DNA of 5,974 nucleotides from Chitinophagaceae bacterium. Its GTDB lineage: Bacteria > Bacteroidota > Bacteroidia > Chitinophagales > Chitinophagaceae. The DNA lies in the NCBI GenBank assembly GCA_003509845.1, contig DOMR01000058.1:1-5974 (forward strand), in the 5' to 3' direction. Of the stretch, positions 1 to 5,974 are shown piece by piece. A program made the translations under genes and the position numbers. Positions within the stretch are counted from its first letter, which is position 1. The number at the start of each line of letters is the position of its first letter. The notes beneath the pieces were generated by a model that was not told the DNA's origin, ran no database searches, and saw nothing but the letters and a program-made list of their open reading frames with translations.

Positions 1-423
1 ACCATCACAAGTGGCACTTGGAATGCTACGACTATCGCTGTGGCGAATGGAGGCACTGGCGCCACATCTTTGACTGCAAACGGTGTATTAATAGGGAATG
101 CAACTAGTGCCGTCACAACTGTTGCACCTAGTACAAATGGCAATGTATTAACCTCTAATGGAACTAGTTGGATTTCAAGCACACCTTCAGTAAGTTTAAT
201 AAGAGAAGTTGCAAATGAATTTTCCGCTACTACCTCCCAAACATCATTCACTTTAACTCAAACACCTTCTGTAAATAGTAAAGTTAAAATGTATATTAAT
301 GGTGTTAGGATAAGTAATTCAGCCTATAGCATTTCAGGTGCTACCCTTACATATAACGCTACTAATAATGGCGCTTATTCTTTAACAGCAAGCGATAGAA
401 TTCAATTCGATTATTACTATTAA
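1..423 (+). CDS. Repetitive surface / tail-fibre-like protein, C-terminal part (5' end outside window)
   Basis: The frame is open from base 1 to the TAA at 421-423, giving 140 visible codons. The GTG at 40 is an internal valine, because the repeat motif continues upstream of it, so the gene starts before the window. Visible residues 4-60 are one copy of a stalk repeat: SGTWNATTIAVANGGTG, then GVLIGN, then VAPSTNGNVLTSNGTSW. Such repeats occur in tandem in long Bacteroidota surface proteins and in phage-tail-fibre-like proteins. From about residue 65 there is a distinct Ser/Thr-rich C-terminal domain with FTLTQTP, KVKMYINGVRISN (residues 94-106) and a terminal DRIQFDYYY. Its short alternating polar/hydrophobic segments suggest a small beta-rich tip domain. 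No sorting signal or membrane segment is seen in the visible part. The next gene starts 19 bases downstream on the same strand. The role is inferred to be an exported fibre or adhesin; the specific function is unknown. Confidence 0.75.
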   Translation, partial: TITSGTWNATTIAVANGGTGATSLTANGVLIGNATSAVTTVAPSTNGNVLTSNGTSWISSTPSVSLIREVANEFSATTSQTSFTLTQTPSVNSKVKMYINGVRISNSAYSISGATLTYNATNNGAYSLTASDRIQFDYYY

Positions 424-442
424 ATATCAGTTTTCATATACA

Positions 443-517
443 ATGAGCGTAAAAAATAAAAATCTAATATGTTTACTTCTTATTTTCCAATTAATTGGAT
501 TAGACGCTATTGCACAA
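443..517 (+). other. Sec signal peptide of the PATR-repeat protein
   Basis: Residues 1-25 have the three classical regions: a short positively charged start (MSVKNKN), a hydrophobic stretch rich in Leu and Ile (residues 8-20), and an Ala-x-Ala type site, AIA, followed by Gln25. The first repeated module starts immediately after it at Asn26. A glutamine directly after the cleavage site is common in exported Bacteroidota proteins. Cys10 lies inside the hydrophobic core without a lipobox, so a signal-peptidase I substrate is more likely than a lipoprotein. Confidence 0.8.
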
Positions 518-3500
518 AACAGTAACATAACCATCAGCACAAACCCCACAAGTGGCGGCATTTGGACATCCGCTACCATTGGATCAGACATCACCTATAC
601 ATTCACGCCCAATATTAATAGTGCAACATTAAATAACACAGAACTTGTAAATAGACTCTACGGTGCAACTGGATACACCATTGGTAACGTAACTATTAGC
701 ACAGCAAATCCATCAGGCACAGAAAGTGGGTCAATAACAATTGCTTCCGAAATTAGGTCTATTAACAGGTCCACAACAAGGTATACTTTACAAATCATAG
801 CCGCAGGGGATATGCTCATTAATGGAAGTTTTGAAATGTCTGCTTCAAATTCCCCTTTAACTGCCAATTGCAACAATTTAATTTTAACAGCGGGAGGGAA
901 TATTTCACTGATTGGCAGGATAAACCTAACACCTACAAGTGCTTATAGAGACAATACATCGCTTTATAGTTCAAGTGGAGACATTACTATTAATGCCAAT
1001 GGCTATGTAAAAGTTTCAAATACCATAAATGCGGATGGAAGCTATAATTCAGGCAATCAAGGTGCTTATGAATATAGCAGTGGAGGCAATATTAGTATAA
1101 CAGGCTTAGGAGGGGTTAGCATTTCAAGCGATATTACTAGTTTCCCTTATGGCGGATCTTCTGGTACCATTACCATTAATTCAGGTAATGCAACGCATAC
1201 CACCAATGGCGTTAATAATGGCCAAACTGCTGGCGTTTTTTATTGTAGTAATTTTTATAAAAAAGGATCCGGTTTATTTGCAATTAAATCAGCAAATACC
1301 ATTTTATATGGCACTAACATTAATCAGGGAACATTAAAAATAATTACACTTAATACCGTTCCAGTGACAAACACATTAACGATTGACGCAGAAGGAAATT
1401 TAGATATGAATGGCAAGAATTTTACCATTGCATCTCTTCAAGGTGCAGGCAATGTTTTAAGTAATACTGCTGGGGCTTTAACCTTTACAACAGGATCTGC
1501 AAATAGTTCTACAATATTTTCTGGTGCATTTAATGAAACTGCAGCTGTCTTAAATATTATTAAAGTGGGTACGGGAAAATTAATATTATCGGGTAGCAGT
1601 AATTACTCGGGCACAACATTTGTAAATGCCGGTATTTTAAATATTCAAAATGATGGCGCTCTTGGCACCAGTAGTATGGTAACTTTAAACGCAGTAAATA
1701 CGCAATTAGAATTAGAATCAACTACCTCTCCTATCAATATAGAATCTACCCCCATTAAGATTAATGGAGGATTGGTAAACTACCCCTACGAAAGCAGTAC
1801 TTTGAAAAATATTAGTGGCAATAATATGTGGACGAGTAATATTATTCTGAATGGAAATTCTGTAATAAGTAATGACGCAGGAACTTTTGTAGTTAATTCT
1901 ATAACTGGCAGTACCAATAACTTACAGTTTACGGGCAACGGAGGCAAGATTTATGCCAATGGGGCAATTAACTTAGGCACAAGCACTTTGCAAAAAATGG
2001 GTGGCAGCACTTTAGTATTACAAAAAGAGAATTTTTATTCTGGCTATACCAGTATTTCCGGGGGTATTGTTAAAATAGAAAATGAAAAAGTATTTGGCGC
2101 TACCTCTAAAGTTAATCTATACAGTACAGGGTCATTAGAGTTAGATAAAGGATTTACAATAAGCGGTATCCCCTTATATATCTCAGCTTCTGGACTTAAT
2201 AATTCTGGTGGCCTAAGAAATATTAGCGGAACAAATAGCTGGACTGGTCCTATTACTTTTAATAATACAGGTAGAATTAACTCAGACGAAGGTATTTTAA
2301 TACTCCCCAATACCATAAATGCTATTTCAGCAACTGATAATATTAAGTTTGGAGGAAATGGCATTATTTCAGTAGATGGAATCATTGGATCGGGATGGGT
2401 GAGTCGAGATGGCTTTGGCACACTTCAATTAAATGCAGCCAATACCTACAGTGGTGAAACTACATTTACAAATGGGACTATTCAGTTAAATACCGAAAAT
2501 GCAATTGCTAGAAGTAGCCTTGTATTTAATGGAGGGGTCTTAAAAACAGCAGGTTTTAATCAAAACTTTAAATATTTAACAATTAAAGAGAATTCAATTA
2601 TTGATTTAGCAAACATTAGCCATACAGTATCATTTATTGGGGAAGGCTCCTTTGTTTTGAAAAGATTACTAATTAAGAATTGGCAAGGTACATATGATGG
2701 AACTACTGGTACAATGGGCATTATTAAAATTGGAACTACAGAAGCTACCAGTAAAGAATTTTTAGATCAAATACGTTTTATTGATCCAACCAATAATCAG
2801 TTTAACACAAAGCAACTTAGTACTGGAGAAATTGTCCCTAACCAAGACATAAAAATATTTCCCACCAGGAATAGTAATATTAATATAAGTTCTGCTCCTA
2901 CTTTTGGAGGGAAGTGGACAAGTTCTACAGTAGGTACTACTATTACTTATACATTTATGCCATTCACAGACAATGCGAATCTTTGCATGTATGATATAAA
3001 TAATAGAATCACAGGCAATGGATTTACTGTTGGCAATGTTACTATAAAAACCACCAATACAACAGGCATTAAAAATATAACCACCAACGGAGAATATACT
3101 TTTAATAGCGATAAGTTCATAAATAGCAATGGCGCACTAAGATCAAATGGTGAAAATGGTTTAACAAATAATGGCAGCATTATTGGTGCAAGTGTTGGCA
3201 CTCAATTAGGAAGTGTTTTTATCAACGATATTTTATATGGGGTCAACTACAAACCTGTTTCCTACACATTTAAAATTGAGGCAGGTGGCAGTATCGTATC
3301 CAATTCGAAATTAAATTTAGGTTGCGGAAACACCGATTTAAATTACACAGGTAATCATCTAGACTTTTCGGCAGGTTTAAATATTAATATAACAGATGCT
3401 ATCTCCACTTATGGATATGGCACACAAACCTGGGGTTCGGTCAGAAGTAATGGAGGGGATATAACTTTAAGAGCAACTGAAAATATTAAAATTACAACAG

Positions 3501-4228
3501 CTGGAATTTTGCAATCCTATGGCGGACGCAATACCTTACCACCTCCTAATAATAGTCTTACAACAAGCAATGGTGGCAACATTAGGATTACAGCTGGCAA
3601 GGGATTTACATGCAATGCGGCTATTGATGCCTCTTCTGGCTATTTAAACAGTGGACTCAACGGGGTTATTTACATTAAAAATGGGAACACTATTGTGACA
3701 ACTGGCGGAGGTGTTAATGATGGGATGGCTAATGGAATTATTACTGGTGGCATTTTCGCGAAAGAAGGACTTGGCACACTAGTGTTAGGTCGAGTAAATA
3801 CTTACAATGGCAGAACTGCACTACTTGAAGGTACACTTCAATTAGGAATCAATAATTCTCTGCCAGTTGGAACTGAATTAAGCGTTAGTGGAGGAATAAT
3901 TAATATGGGGGGATTTAGCCAAACACTGGCATATTTATATACATTTCAGAATGCTTCAATAAACTTTTCAAACAGTAGTACGAATACTTTAACAGTTAAT
4001 ACCGCTATTATTGATTATTTATCAACTGGGAAAGTTTTAACCATAAATGGATGGGAAGGAACATATGCATCACCAGGTAGTACAGGAAATTTTGGTAAGT
4101 TAATTTTTAATGGCACAAATCAAACCGCTGGGAAACTTGGGCAAATTAAATTTTTTAATGCGGTTGATGGAATAACATATAGTGCTATCCAATTGGGCAC
4201 CAAAGAAATCGTTGCAGGAGATTTGTAA
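443..4228 (+). CDS. Secreted beta-helical protein with autotransporter-associated (PATR-like) repeats
   Basis: A 1261-residue exported protein. Residues 1-24 form a signal peptide: basic KNK, hydrophobic core LICLLLIFQLIG, and likely cleavage after AIA before Q25. This supports the ATG at 443. The mature part is rich in Asn, Thr, Ser, Gly and Ile with few cysteines, as expected of a right-handed beta-helix. Residues ~26-270 resemble filamentous-haemagglutinin-like passenger sequence (GGNISITG, GDITINANG). PATR-like repeats (KxGxGxLxLxxxNxYxG, then GxLxL) begin near residues 374, 516, 653 and 1107; residues 271-320 hold a degenerate copy. The N-terminal module recurs from residue 810, so the protein consists of two unequal units (about 26-805 and 810-1261), each closing with a GTY...QLxTxEIV segment. 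No autotransporter barrel, type IX C-terminal domain, LPXTG motif or lipobox is visible, so the route to the surface is unclear. It probably shares a transcript with the upstream gene. An adhesin or matrix role is inference only. Confidence 0.85.
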   Translation: MSVKNKNLICLLLIFQLIGLDAIAQNSNITISTNPTSGGIWTSATIGSDITYTFTPNINSATLNNTELVNRLYGATGYTIGNVTISTANPSGTESGSITIASEIRSINRSTTRYTLQIIAAGDMLINGSFEMSASNSPLTANCNNLILTAGGNISLIGRINLTPTSAYRDNTSLYSSSGDITINANGYVKVSNTINADGSYNSGNQGAYEYSSGGNISITGLGGVSISSDITSFPYGGSSGTITINSGNATHTTNGVNNGQTAGVFYCSNFYKKGSGLFAIKSANTILYGTNINQGTLKIITLNTVPVTNTLTIDAEGNLDMNGKNFTIASLQGAGNVLSNTAGALTFTTGSANSSTIFSGAFNETAAVLNIIKVGTGKLILSGSSNYSGTTFVNAGILNIQNDGALGTSSMVTLNAVNTQLELESTTSPINIESTPIKINGGLVNYPYESSTLKNISGNNMWTSNIILNGNSVISNDAGTFVVNSITGSTNNLQFTGNGGKIYANGAINLGTSTLQKMGGSTLVLQKENFYSGYTSISGGIVKIENEKVFGATSKVNLYSTGSLELDKGFTISGIPLYISASGLNNSGGLRNISGTNSWTGPITFNNTGRINSDEGILILPNTINAISATDNIKFGGNGIISVDGIIGSGWVSRDGFGTLQLNAANTYSGETTFTNGTIQLNTENAIARSSLVFNGGVLKTAGFNQNFKYLTIKENSIIDLANISHTVSFIGEGSFVLKRLLIKNWQGTYDGTTGTMGIIKIGTTEATSKEFLDQIRFIDPTNNQFNTKQLSTGEIVPNQDIKIFPTRNSNINISSAPTFGGKWTSSTVGTTITYTFMPFTDNANLCMYDINNRITGNGFTVGNVTIKTTNTTGIKNITTNGEYTFNSDKFINSNGALRSNGENGLTNNGSIIGASVGTQLGSVFINDILYGVNYKPVSYTFKIEAGGSIVSNSKLNLGCGNTDLNYTGNHLDFSAGLNINITDAISTYGYGTQTWGSVRSNGGDITLRATENIKITTAGILQSYGGRNTLPPPNNSLTTSNGGNIRITAGKGFTCNAAIDASSGYLNSGLNGVIYIKNGNTIVTTGGGVNDGMANGIITGGIFAKEGLGTLVLGRVNTYNGRTALLEGTLQLGINNSLPVGTELSVSGGIINMGGFSQTLAYLYTFQNASINFSNSSTNTLTVNTAIIDYLSTGKVLTINGWEGTYASPGSTGNFGKLIFNGTNQTAGKLGQIKFFNAVDGITYSAIQLGTKEIVAGDL
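1562..1987 (+). repeat. PATR-containing tandem repeat, copy A (codons 374-515)
   Basis: Begins KVGTGKLILSGSSNYSG and continues with GILNIQNDGALG, a variable segment, then LKNISGNNMWTS and FTGNGGKIYANGAI. The same order of motifs recurs in the adjacent copy at 1988-2398: the ISG motif is at residue 457 here and at residue 594 there, an offset of 137 residues. This is tandem duplication of a beta-helix segment. Confidence 0.7.
1988..2398 (+). repeat. PATR-containing tandem repeat, copy B (codons 516-652)
   Basis: Begins LQKMGGSTLVLQKENFYSG, then GIVKIENEKVFG, LRNISGTNSWTG and FGGNGIISVDGII, in the same order as copy A. It is followed directly by a third PATR start (DGFGTLQLNAANTYSG, residues 656-671), which leads into a different, unit-closing sequence. 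The PATR starts are therefore spaced about 142 and 137 residues apart. Confidence 0.7.
2870..4225 (+). repeat. Large internal duplication, unit 2 (codons 810-1261)
   Basis: Shorter copy of the module at 518-2869. The collinear matches are the N-terminal TxGGxWTS / ITYTF / GNVTI block, a mid-region GGNIRITAGKGF block matching GGNISITGLGGV, a GVNDGMANGI block matching GVNNGQTAGV, one PATR-like repeat (from Lys1107), and the closing GWEGTY...EIV segment. The copies are well diverged in sequence, so the duplication is old or was inherited as a family architecture. Confidence 0.8.
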
Positions 4229-5875
4229 TTATAACGACACCCCTCTTTTCCAAGGAATAAAATCATCTTGTTGTAATTGCACTGCTTTCGGAATAATTTC
4301 TCCACTTGCAGCTTTAATACAATAATCCAAAATATTTTCTCCCATTTGTTCAATCGTTGCTAAACCATCAATAATATCTCCTGTATTAATATCGATGATA
4401 TCGGACATGCGATTTGCTAACTTAGTATTCGTTGCTACTTTAATCACTGGACAAACTGGATTGCCAGTAGGTGTACCTAATCCTGTAGTAAATAAAATTA
4501 AGGTGGCGCCACTAGCAGCCTTACCCGTTGTTGCTTCCACATCATTACCTGGTGTACAAACTAAATGAAGTCCAGGTATTTCAGCAGGCTCCGTATAATC
4601 CAACACTGCTACTACAGGCGCAGTGCCGCCTTTTTTACATGCACCTGCACTTTTTATAGCATCGGTAATTAAACCATCTTTAATATTACCCGGGGAAGGA
4701 TTCATATGAAATCCACTACCCACTGCATGTGCCATTTTATTATATTCCTCCATTAATGTCACAAACTTGTTCGCCGTTGTTTCATTAACACATCTATCAA
4801 TTAATTCTTGCTCCGCACCACAAAGTTCTGGAAATTCCGCAAGTAAAACCTGACCACCTAATGCAACTAATAAATCAGCTGTATGGCCCACTGCAGGGTT
4901 TGCCGATATCCCACTAAAGCCATCACTTCCACCACATTTTACGCCAATACATAACTTACTCAATGGTGCGGGTTGGCGTTCAATTTTATTTGCATCCACT
5001 AGATGAACCAATGTTTGTTGAATGGCTGATTTAATTAATTGCTCCTCACTTTGCGATTGTTGTTGTTCAAAGGTGATCAGTGGTTTATTAAAATTTGGAT
5101 TTCTTTTTTTCAAATCACTTTTAAATTCAGACACTTGTAAATGCTGACAACCCAAACTCAATAAAGTAATGCCAGCCACATTAGGATGATCCGCATATGC
5201 TGCAAGTAAATTACTTAAGGTAGAAGCATCTTGCCTGGTTCCACCACACCCCCCTTGGTGATTTAAAAATTTTATACCATCTATGTTTTTAAATACGCGT
5301 TGATGAGATATCGGCGCCAAAGCAGTATGCTCCTCAATGCCCATGGCACCTGTTTGTTGGTAGGTAGCAACCAATTGTTCTGTAAATTCTTTATACTTAT
5401 CAGTAATGGTATAGCCTAGTGCATGGTGTAATGATTCTTTGATCACATCCAAGTTTCTATTTTCACAAAAAACGGTTGGTATAAATAACCAATAATTAGC
5501 AGTCCCTACTTTTCCATCTGCCCTATGATACCCATTAAATGTTTTAGCCGCATACTTATCAATATTGGGCGCTTGCCAAGCGTAATTATTACCACGATAA
5601 GCATAAGCATCTGCTTCATGTTTTGTATTTTCGACCGACATGCGTTCACCCAACAAAACTTGATCCACTATAATTTTCCCAACAGTAATACCATACATAA
5701 TAACGATGGCCCCTTTGGATAAATCCTGAATGAAAAACTTATGCTTCTCTTCAATATCTTCCTTTAATATATAGGTTGCATCATGGTATTGAATTGTATC
5801 CCCTTTACTCAAATTAGTTAAAGCGACTAATACATTATCCTTAGGATGAATTTTGATTACTTTATTTGCGCCCAT
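4229..5875 (-). CDS. uxaA: Altronate dehydratase (altronate hydrolase), UxaA family
   Basis: Complete 548-residue cytoplasmic enzyme of the UxaA/GarD family. Altronate dehydratase (EC 4.2.1.7) removes water from D-altronate to give 2-keto-3-deoxy-D-gluconate, the third step of galacturonate breakdown after UxaC and UxaB. Residues ~1-85 form the SAF domain (IKIHPKDNVLVAL at 7-19, HKFFIQDLSKG at 45-55, IMYG at 59-62). The catalytic part carries NHQGGCGGTRQ (205-215), LGCQ (241-244), KCGGSDGFSGISANPAVG (313-330), NPSPGN (392-397), TPGNDVEATTGKAASGA (441-457) and FTTGLGTPTGNP (462-473). The tail WKRGVSL parallels the KSGVTL end of E. coli UxaA. The protein is about 50 residues longer than the E. 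coli enzyme, mainly between residues ~140 and 205. The ATG at 5873-5875 fits, since the SAF domain starts within ten residues. No Shine-Dalgarno sequence precedes it. Family membership is secure; a related sugar acid such as galactarate remains possible as substrate. Confidence 0.93.
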   Translation of the reverse strand: MGANKVIKIHPKDNVLVALTNLSKGDTIQYHDATYILKEDIEEKHKFFIQDLSKGAIVIMYGITVGKIIVDQVLLGERMSVENTKHEADAYAYRGNNYAWQAPNIDKYAAKTFNGYHRADGKVGTANYWLFIPTVFCENRNLDVIKESLHHALGYTITDKYKEFTEQLVATYQQTGAMGIEEHTALAPISHQRVFKNIDGIKFLNHQGGCGGTRQDASTLSNLLAAYADHPNVAGITLLSLGCQHLQVSEFKSDLKKRNPNFNKPLITFEQQQSQSEEQLIKSAIQQTLVHLVDANKIERQPAPLSKLCIGVKCGGSDGFSGISANPAVGHTADLLVALGGQVLLAEFPELCGAEQELIDRCVNETTANKFVTLMEEYNKMAHAVGSGFHMNPSPGNIKDGLITDAIKSAGACKKGGTAPVVAVLDYTEPAEIPGLHLVCTPGNDVEATTGKAASGATLILFTTGLGTPTGNPVCPVIKVATNTKLANRMSDIIDINTGDIIDGLATIEQMGENILDYCIKAASGEIIPKAVQLQQDDFIPWKRGVSL

Positions 5876-5974
5876 GATTTTATTATTACTTAAAAATACT
5901 ACAAAACTAGTTGGGGGAAGGTAGTGTGTGATAAATAATTTCTAAAAGACAATTCATTTTAGTTGCTCTTAGGA
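5876..5974. other. Region upstream of uxaA, window edge
   Basis: Ninety-nine bases precede the uxaA start on the minus strand. Besides the possible -7 box, one minus-strand frame is open from the window edge to a TAG at 5907-5909 (last residues LRATKMNCLLEIIYHTLPSPN). It could be the end of an upstream minus-strand gene, which would place uxaA about 31 bases downstream in an operon, or it could be chance. Frame 1 and frame 2 of that strand have stops close to the edge. There is no clear hairpin or terminator. Confidence 0.4.
5902..5909 (-). promoter_or_regulatory. Possible Bacteroidota -7 promoter box for uxaA
   Basis: On the minus strand this reads TAGTTTTG, fitting the Bacteroidota -7 consensus TAnnTTTG, and it lies 26 bases before the uxaA start codon. 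A good TTTG or TTG -33 element is not present at the usual spacing; the nearest candidate is a weak TTTA about 22 bases upstream. The match is short and the region AT-rich, so it may be chance. Confidence 0.3.

Larger units (their letters stand above)
518..2869 (+). repeat. Large internal duplication, unit 1 (codons 26-809)
   Basis: Protein-level repeat with the unit at 2870-4225. It opens with NSNITISTNPTSGGIWTS, followed by TIGSDITYTF and YTIGNVTI; the second unit has NSNINISSAPTFGGKWTS, TVGTTITYTF and FTVGNVTI at matching spacing. It ends with NWQGTY (Trp747), QIRF and QLSTGEIV, matching GWEGTY, QIKF and QLGTKEIV at the end of unit 2. This unit carries two more PATR-like repeats than the second, which explains its greater length. 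Confidence 0.8.

Noticed and set aside
443..517. Lipoprotein signal based on Cys10
   Set aside because: The residues before the cysteine are N-L-I, with isoleucine at -1 where a small residue is needed, and the hydrophobic core continues after the cysteine to a good AIA cleavage site.
1..600. Similarity of TSGTWNATTI (visible residues 3-12 of the first gene) and TSGGIWTSATI in the second gene as evidence of shared origin
   Set aside because: The match is short and both proteins are rich in Thr, Ser, Gly and Asn. The first motif belongs to the stalk repeat and the second to a different module, so chance or compositional similarity is sufficient.
658..876. 72-codon minus-strand open frame inside the PATR-repeat gene
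   Set aside because: Antisense shadow of the signal-peptide-proximal module; hydrophobic only because of the reverse complement of Thr/Asn/Ile codons.
1149..1337. 62-codon plus-strand frame inside the PATR-repeat gene
   Set aside because: Out-of-frame shadow of the 1261-codon gene on the same strand.
2044..2421. 125-codon minus-strand open frame inside the PATR-repeat gene
   Set aside because: It lies opposite a long, well-supported coding frame. Its Pro/Leu/Ile-rich composition is the expected antisense reading of Asn/Gly/Thr-rich repeat codons, and it has no recognisable domain.
2947..3201. 84-codon minus-strand frame with hydrophobic stretches
   Set aside because: It sits antisense to the second copy of the same module that produces the 658-876 shadow, which shows that it is a by-product of the duplicated coding sequence and not a membrane protein.
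4229..4330. Search for an intrinsic terminator at the 3' end of either convergent gene
   Set aside because: No stem-loop with a following T-run could be found on either strand around the junction.
4120..4353. 77-codon minus-strand frame spanning the convergent junction
   Set aside because: It overlaps the ends of both real genes in a different frame, has no domain, and is much weaker than the two frames it overlaps.
5525..5722. 65-codon plus-strand frame inside uxaA
   Set aside because: Antisense to the conserved N-terminal region of the altronate dehydratase; no support of its own.

Overview
The window looks like chromosomal DNA of an AT-rich member of the Bacteroidota, possibly of the Chitinophagaceae/Sphingobacteriia type. 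Three things point this way. The two plus-strand genes encode Asn/Thr/Ser/Gly-rich repetitive surface proteins of a kind common in that phylum. No gene start has a Shine-Dalgarno sequence, and the one usable upstream region carries a possible Bacteroidota-type -7 box. The minus-strand gene encodes a long-form altronate dehydratase ending in DDFIPWKRGVSL, a tail I associate with Bacteroidota homologues. The placement is from recall of family features, not from a search.

Layout. Positions 1-423 (+) hold the 3' end of a gene that begins before the window. It encodes a stalk repeat of the NGGTG...GVLIGN type followed by a small C-terminal domain resembling the tip of phage-tail-fibre-like proteins. 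After 19 bases comes a complete 1261-codon gene at 443-4228 (+). It has a signal peptide and a long predicted beta-helical passenger built from an internal duplication and several autotransporter-associated (PATR-like) repeats. It has no visible beta-barrel, type IX sorting domain or other anchor. The two plus-strand genes are close enough to be co-transcribed and are both probably exported adhesin-like or surface-layer proteins.

From 5875 down to 4229 (-) lies a complete uxaA-type gene for altronate dehydratase (D-altronate to 2-keto-3-deoxygluconate, galacturonate catabolism). Its stop codon directly abuts the stop codon of the surface-protein gene, so the convergent genes have no intergenic space. 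The last 99 bases are upstream of uxaA and contain a candidate weak promoter and a short frame that could be the tail of another minus-strand gene.

The surface proteins and the altronate dehydratase show no functional link beyond adjacency. I see no RNA gene, CRISPR array, insertion sequence or clear terminator. I found no convincing evidence of a new multi-gene system. The most interesting points are the modular architecture of the 1261-residue protein, its missing export/anchor module, and the zero-gap convergent junction.
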